The translations under genes were made by a program, and so were the position numbers. DNA of 64,000 nucleotides from Brachycybe producta (taxonomy: Eukaryota; Arthropoda; Diplopoda; Playtdesmida; Andrognathidae): NCBI GenBank assembly GCA_036925085.1, contig JAUPFP010000027.1:2965501-3029500 (forward strand), written 5' to 3'. A model generated the notes under the pieces. It did no database searches. It had not been told where the DNA came from and saw only the letters and a list, made by a program, of their open reading frames with translations. The number at the start of each line of letters is the position of its first letter. Position 1 is the first letter of the stretch. Below, one piece after another: positions 60,696 to 64,000 of this stretch.

Positions 60696-63360
60696 TATAT
60701 GCGGAAAGAAATAAATAATCAACTTTTTTTTTAAAAAAATAATAATGGCCATAAAATGATGCTAAGAAGGAAAAAACGAACATAATTTTCACACAAGAAT
60801 AAATAACTGTACTAAATTTGAATAATAATTTTCTATATGAATAAATTTAATAGTTTTGTCACACCTTTTCTATTTTTCTAGTTGGTTATACTTAATAATA
60901 CACAATGGGTTTCGATTGTCCAGTGTGCTGTGTTTTGTGTCAGCGTACACACATACAGTACCGGAAGTGTGGATGGATGGATGGATGTTGAAACATTTCT
61001 TCTTATTTGTCACGTACAAAATTCAGTAACAAAAACCAAATAAAACACTCCTCCTCCTCCTCCTCCTCCATTTGGTCAAACAAAAAAAACAACGACGATG
61101 ACATGAAATGTTCAAATATTTGCATAATAATCACACTTGCTGTAATGACCATTTCAAGCGGTCAAATGGAGCAAAATGAATCCACACCATCGCATTATTC
61201 ATAATATTCAACCCTCTCTCCCCACCAAAGGCTTCCCACCCCCTGTTAATCACACGAGAATTCGTTAATTAACACCAATTATTACATTTTACAACCAAAT
61301 ATATCATCATCAGTTCAATATTAGTGGTGGTAAAAGGAGTAATAGTAATTATCAGGAATCATGACAATAGGACAAGTCGTAAAGATAACATGATTATATT
61401 TCATATTCAAAATTGAATGATATCTACTTTTAAAAAAATTAAATTGAATGAATGTCATTATAAACATCGTGGCGCTGAATAAGCGCCAAACGCGTCAATT
61501 TGGAGCTTATTCAGTCTCATCATTAAGAGAAACTTGTTAAAGTGTTTTAGAAACTAGAAGGGTAGTTTTTTAACCATGATATCTTTCAAAATAAGCTTTT
61601 TTTATTGACCTGTTCAAAAAAACATCTTATTTTTTTTAAAAAAATAGACAAAATCAAACTATGAAGGCAGTCATAAAAGATAGACAGCATAAGGAAATTT
61701 GGGTGTTGTGTGCCAAATGACCCCCCCCCCCCCTTCTTTTTATGGTTTGTCTAAATTTTAAAATTTAAAAGTTCACAATTTCTGATTTGTTTTTCTTGCT
61801 TATTTTTTAACGTTTTGTATTGAATATTATAATTTCTCATTGAATTTTCAATGTTTTATGGCTTTATATAATTAAATTTTAATGTAATATTTATTATGTG
61901 CCTTATTTTGTTATAGAAAATATGTTGACTTTAAAATTGAAATTACAGAAAGAAAGAAGAAAGAAGCAGAAAGAGGGCTGGATAGTTGAGGAAGGGAGGG
62001 GGGAGGGGGAGGCTGAAGAACAATAGAAGAACAGAAAAAATGCATTTTAATAGGAAACGTTGAAATATTAAAATCTCCACTCCATTGAGATTTAGAAATC
62101 GGAATTTTTATTACCTTTCCTATTTTCTATTTATTTTGTAAAACAGATTTCGAATTTCAAATACAACAATATTTTTTATTGCTTTTGTATTTGATGTGAC
62201 CACCACCAAGGTGGGCCACAAATAGAAACTAACCACGGGAGGGAATCCCTTAAGGGGTTTAGAGGGAATCCCTTAAGGGGTTTAGAGGGAGGGAGGGAAG
62301 ACGGTACTTTTTATAAATTTATTCAAAGTCCCCCGTCTTCTGTTGGGTGTAGTCCAACTAAACAACAAGAAAAAAAGCTCACCTGTGTCCAGACCCTAGA
62401 TTTAATATAAGAAAAACTTAAAAGGCTAATACAGTAAAACCTGGATAAAACGGAAACCTAGCTAAACAGGAAAAACACCCTTATTAAGAGGGTTGTGAAG
62501 TAGGTGAATTTCTGAAAAATATTCATAGAGGGTGCTCGCATCGTTTATTATGTATATAGGACGTTATGGTTATTCTCTAATATGATATGCAGCTTATGTA
62601 TAAATGGTAAATTTTTGTGGGGGATGCATTAGAGGCTACAATGGATGTATATTCTCTTATTATATTTTGTTATGAAAACTGTATGTTTTACCTGAAAAAT
62701 GTTGACCCGCCATATTTGTTTTTGGTGGGTTTAAGTGCTGACAAAAACTTAATTTTCTCTATTTCCATGCATGCTAGAAAAAATCTGTTCAATCCAACTA
62801 AAAGATCTGGTGGGGTTTTATAAATATCTAAAATTTTATGCTGAAATATTCATATATAACCTTAGAAACTTACCTTCAAGTTCATGAAAAAAACCGTTGG
62901 CATCAAATTTCAAGTTGTAGGCATTTGCTATAGAGTTACTATAGTCTATAGTATGCAATAGTAACTGTCAAATTTAAAATTGGAGCCATGTTTCTGCTAC
63001 AAGGTGGGATGGGTAAATTTAAAAATTAGAAAACAGCAAGAAGGAAAAGAAGAGACAGCATAAAATTTCGATTGTATTCCTCTCAACTATAGCCTCTCAT
63101 AACTCCTGATAGGAGGCTATGTCTCAACATAGTTGGTAGGTTGCCATGGAAACAGACAGCCTACATTTTATAAACAAGGGAGACATTACAAAAAGAATAA
63201 TAATGTATTTTCTATATAGAGAAACATCAAGCCATCTAATCTATCCAAGGATGTATGTAGTGTCACATTCAAATGCTATTTTTGAACATGATGTCATATT
63301 CACTATTATTTATATGTATCTGTGTGTGTATATATGAATAAATATGTATGTTACGGCCAA
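60183..63360. other. Non-coding stretch
   Basis: No gene firmly supported. It contains G runs at about 60343 and 60445, an (AAT)n tract at 60658-60692, a half copy of the AGAAACTAGA foldback family at 61547 (GTGTTTTAGAAACTAGAAGG), a C run near 61721, a 23-bp duplication GAGGGAATCCCTTAAGGGG at 62239-62284, and a pogo-like terminus ACAGTAAAACCTGGATAAAA at 62431. A short reading at about 61102-61203 begins MKCSNICIIITLAVMTISSG, signal-peptide-like, but stops after 33 codons. Confidence 0.5.
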
Positions 63361-64000
63361 TGTATAAAATGCCTAGGCAATCTGCAAAATCACTCTTTTG
63401 CTAGTAAATAATCAAAATTCAGCAATTTAGGTCATGTGCATACTAATCATCAGGCAATGTGTTAAATCCGGAATTTCCCAGGCAATAGACAAAATTCAGA
63501 GTTTTAGGCAATGTGCAAAATTCCTAACTTCAGGCAATGTGCAAAATTATCGACTTTTCATAAAATGTGTAAAATCACAAACTTTTCAGGCAATCTTTAA
63601 AATGACTACCTTTTCAGGCAATGTGCAAAATAATTAATTTTCTAGGCAGTGTGCCAATTTTTTTTAACTTTTCAGGCAATGTGTTAAATCCAGAATTTCT
63701 CAGGCAATAGACAAAATTCAGAGTTTTAGGCATTGTGCAAAATTCCTAACTTCAGGCAATGTGCAAAATTATCGACTTTTCATAAAATGTGTAAAATCAC
63801 AAACTTTCCAGGCAATCTTTAAAATTCCTAACTTTTCAGGCAATGTGCAAAATAATTAATTTTCTAGGCAGTGTGCCAATTTTTTTTAACTTTTCAGGCA
63901 ATGTGTTAAATCCAGAATTTCTCAGACAATAGACAAAATTCAGTGTTTTAGGCAATGTGCAAAATTCTTACTTCAGGCAATTTGCAAATTGTTTGCGAAC
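63361..64000. repeat. Satellite with about 28-bp unit and 222-bp higher-order period
   Basis: Units of the type CAGGCAATGTGCAAAATTCC alternate with variant spacers. CAGGCAATGTGTTAAATCC recurs at 63451, 63673 and 63895, exactly 222 bases apart, and the intervening unit variants keep the same order in each period. The array continues past the right edge of the window. The plus-strand ORF across the first period is an artefact. Confidence 0.9.

Noticed and set aside
63434-63637. 67-codon ORF at the right end
   Set aside because: Translation of the 28-bp satellite unit.

Overview
The window is AT-rich, gene-poor nuclear DNA from an animal, most likely a protostome invertebrate. Three things support this: a B-type (GAR-2/mAChR-B class) muscarinic acetylcholine receptor, a family known from arthropods, nematodes and other protostomes; splice-site-like signals and very long non-coding stretches; and a dense load of microsatellites and small foldback or terminal-inverted-repeat elements. 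A degenerate minisatellite built on TTAGG at about 55.2-55.5 kb hints at an arthropod, because TTAGG is the usual arthropod telomere unit, but the species cannot be fixed from the sequence.

Layout. 1-17.5 kb is non-coding, with microsatellites, pogo-like remnants, foldback elements and dispersed repeats. 17.9-20.9 kb holds the only clearly intact host gene, an uninterrupted 921-codon receptor ORF behind a probable 5'-UTR splice acceptor, with an AATAAA 47 bases after the stop. 21-32 kb is repeats only: hAT-type and TA-target miniature elements, a mariner-type transposase relic, and two large inverted repeats beside a GC-rich palindromic hAT-type element. 32.46-40.41 kb is a complete LTR-flanked retroelement insertion with nearly identical 1.09-kb LTRs, a 4-bp target duplication GTTA, a tRNA-Ser-type primer site and a polypurine tract. 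Its interior has a frameshifted Ty3/gypsy-like gag, no recognisable reverse transcriptase or integrase, and a broken two-part envelope with the layout of phlebovirus-like Gn/Gc glycoproteins. 41-64 kb is again repeats: nested miniature elements, two copies of a tRNA-derived SINE, a composite array in which inverted blocks flank a TTAGG-like array, one possible secretory first exon at 57.86 kb, and a 222-bp higher-order satellite running off the right end.

The genes do not form a pathway. The receptor is an isolated host locus in a repeat-rich setting. The retroelement looks non-autonomous: its LTRs are young, its coding interior is dead, so it was probably copied in trans by an intact relative elsewhere in the genome. 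Coordinates of repeats come from reading by eye and may be off by several bases.
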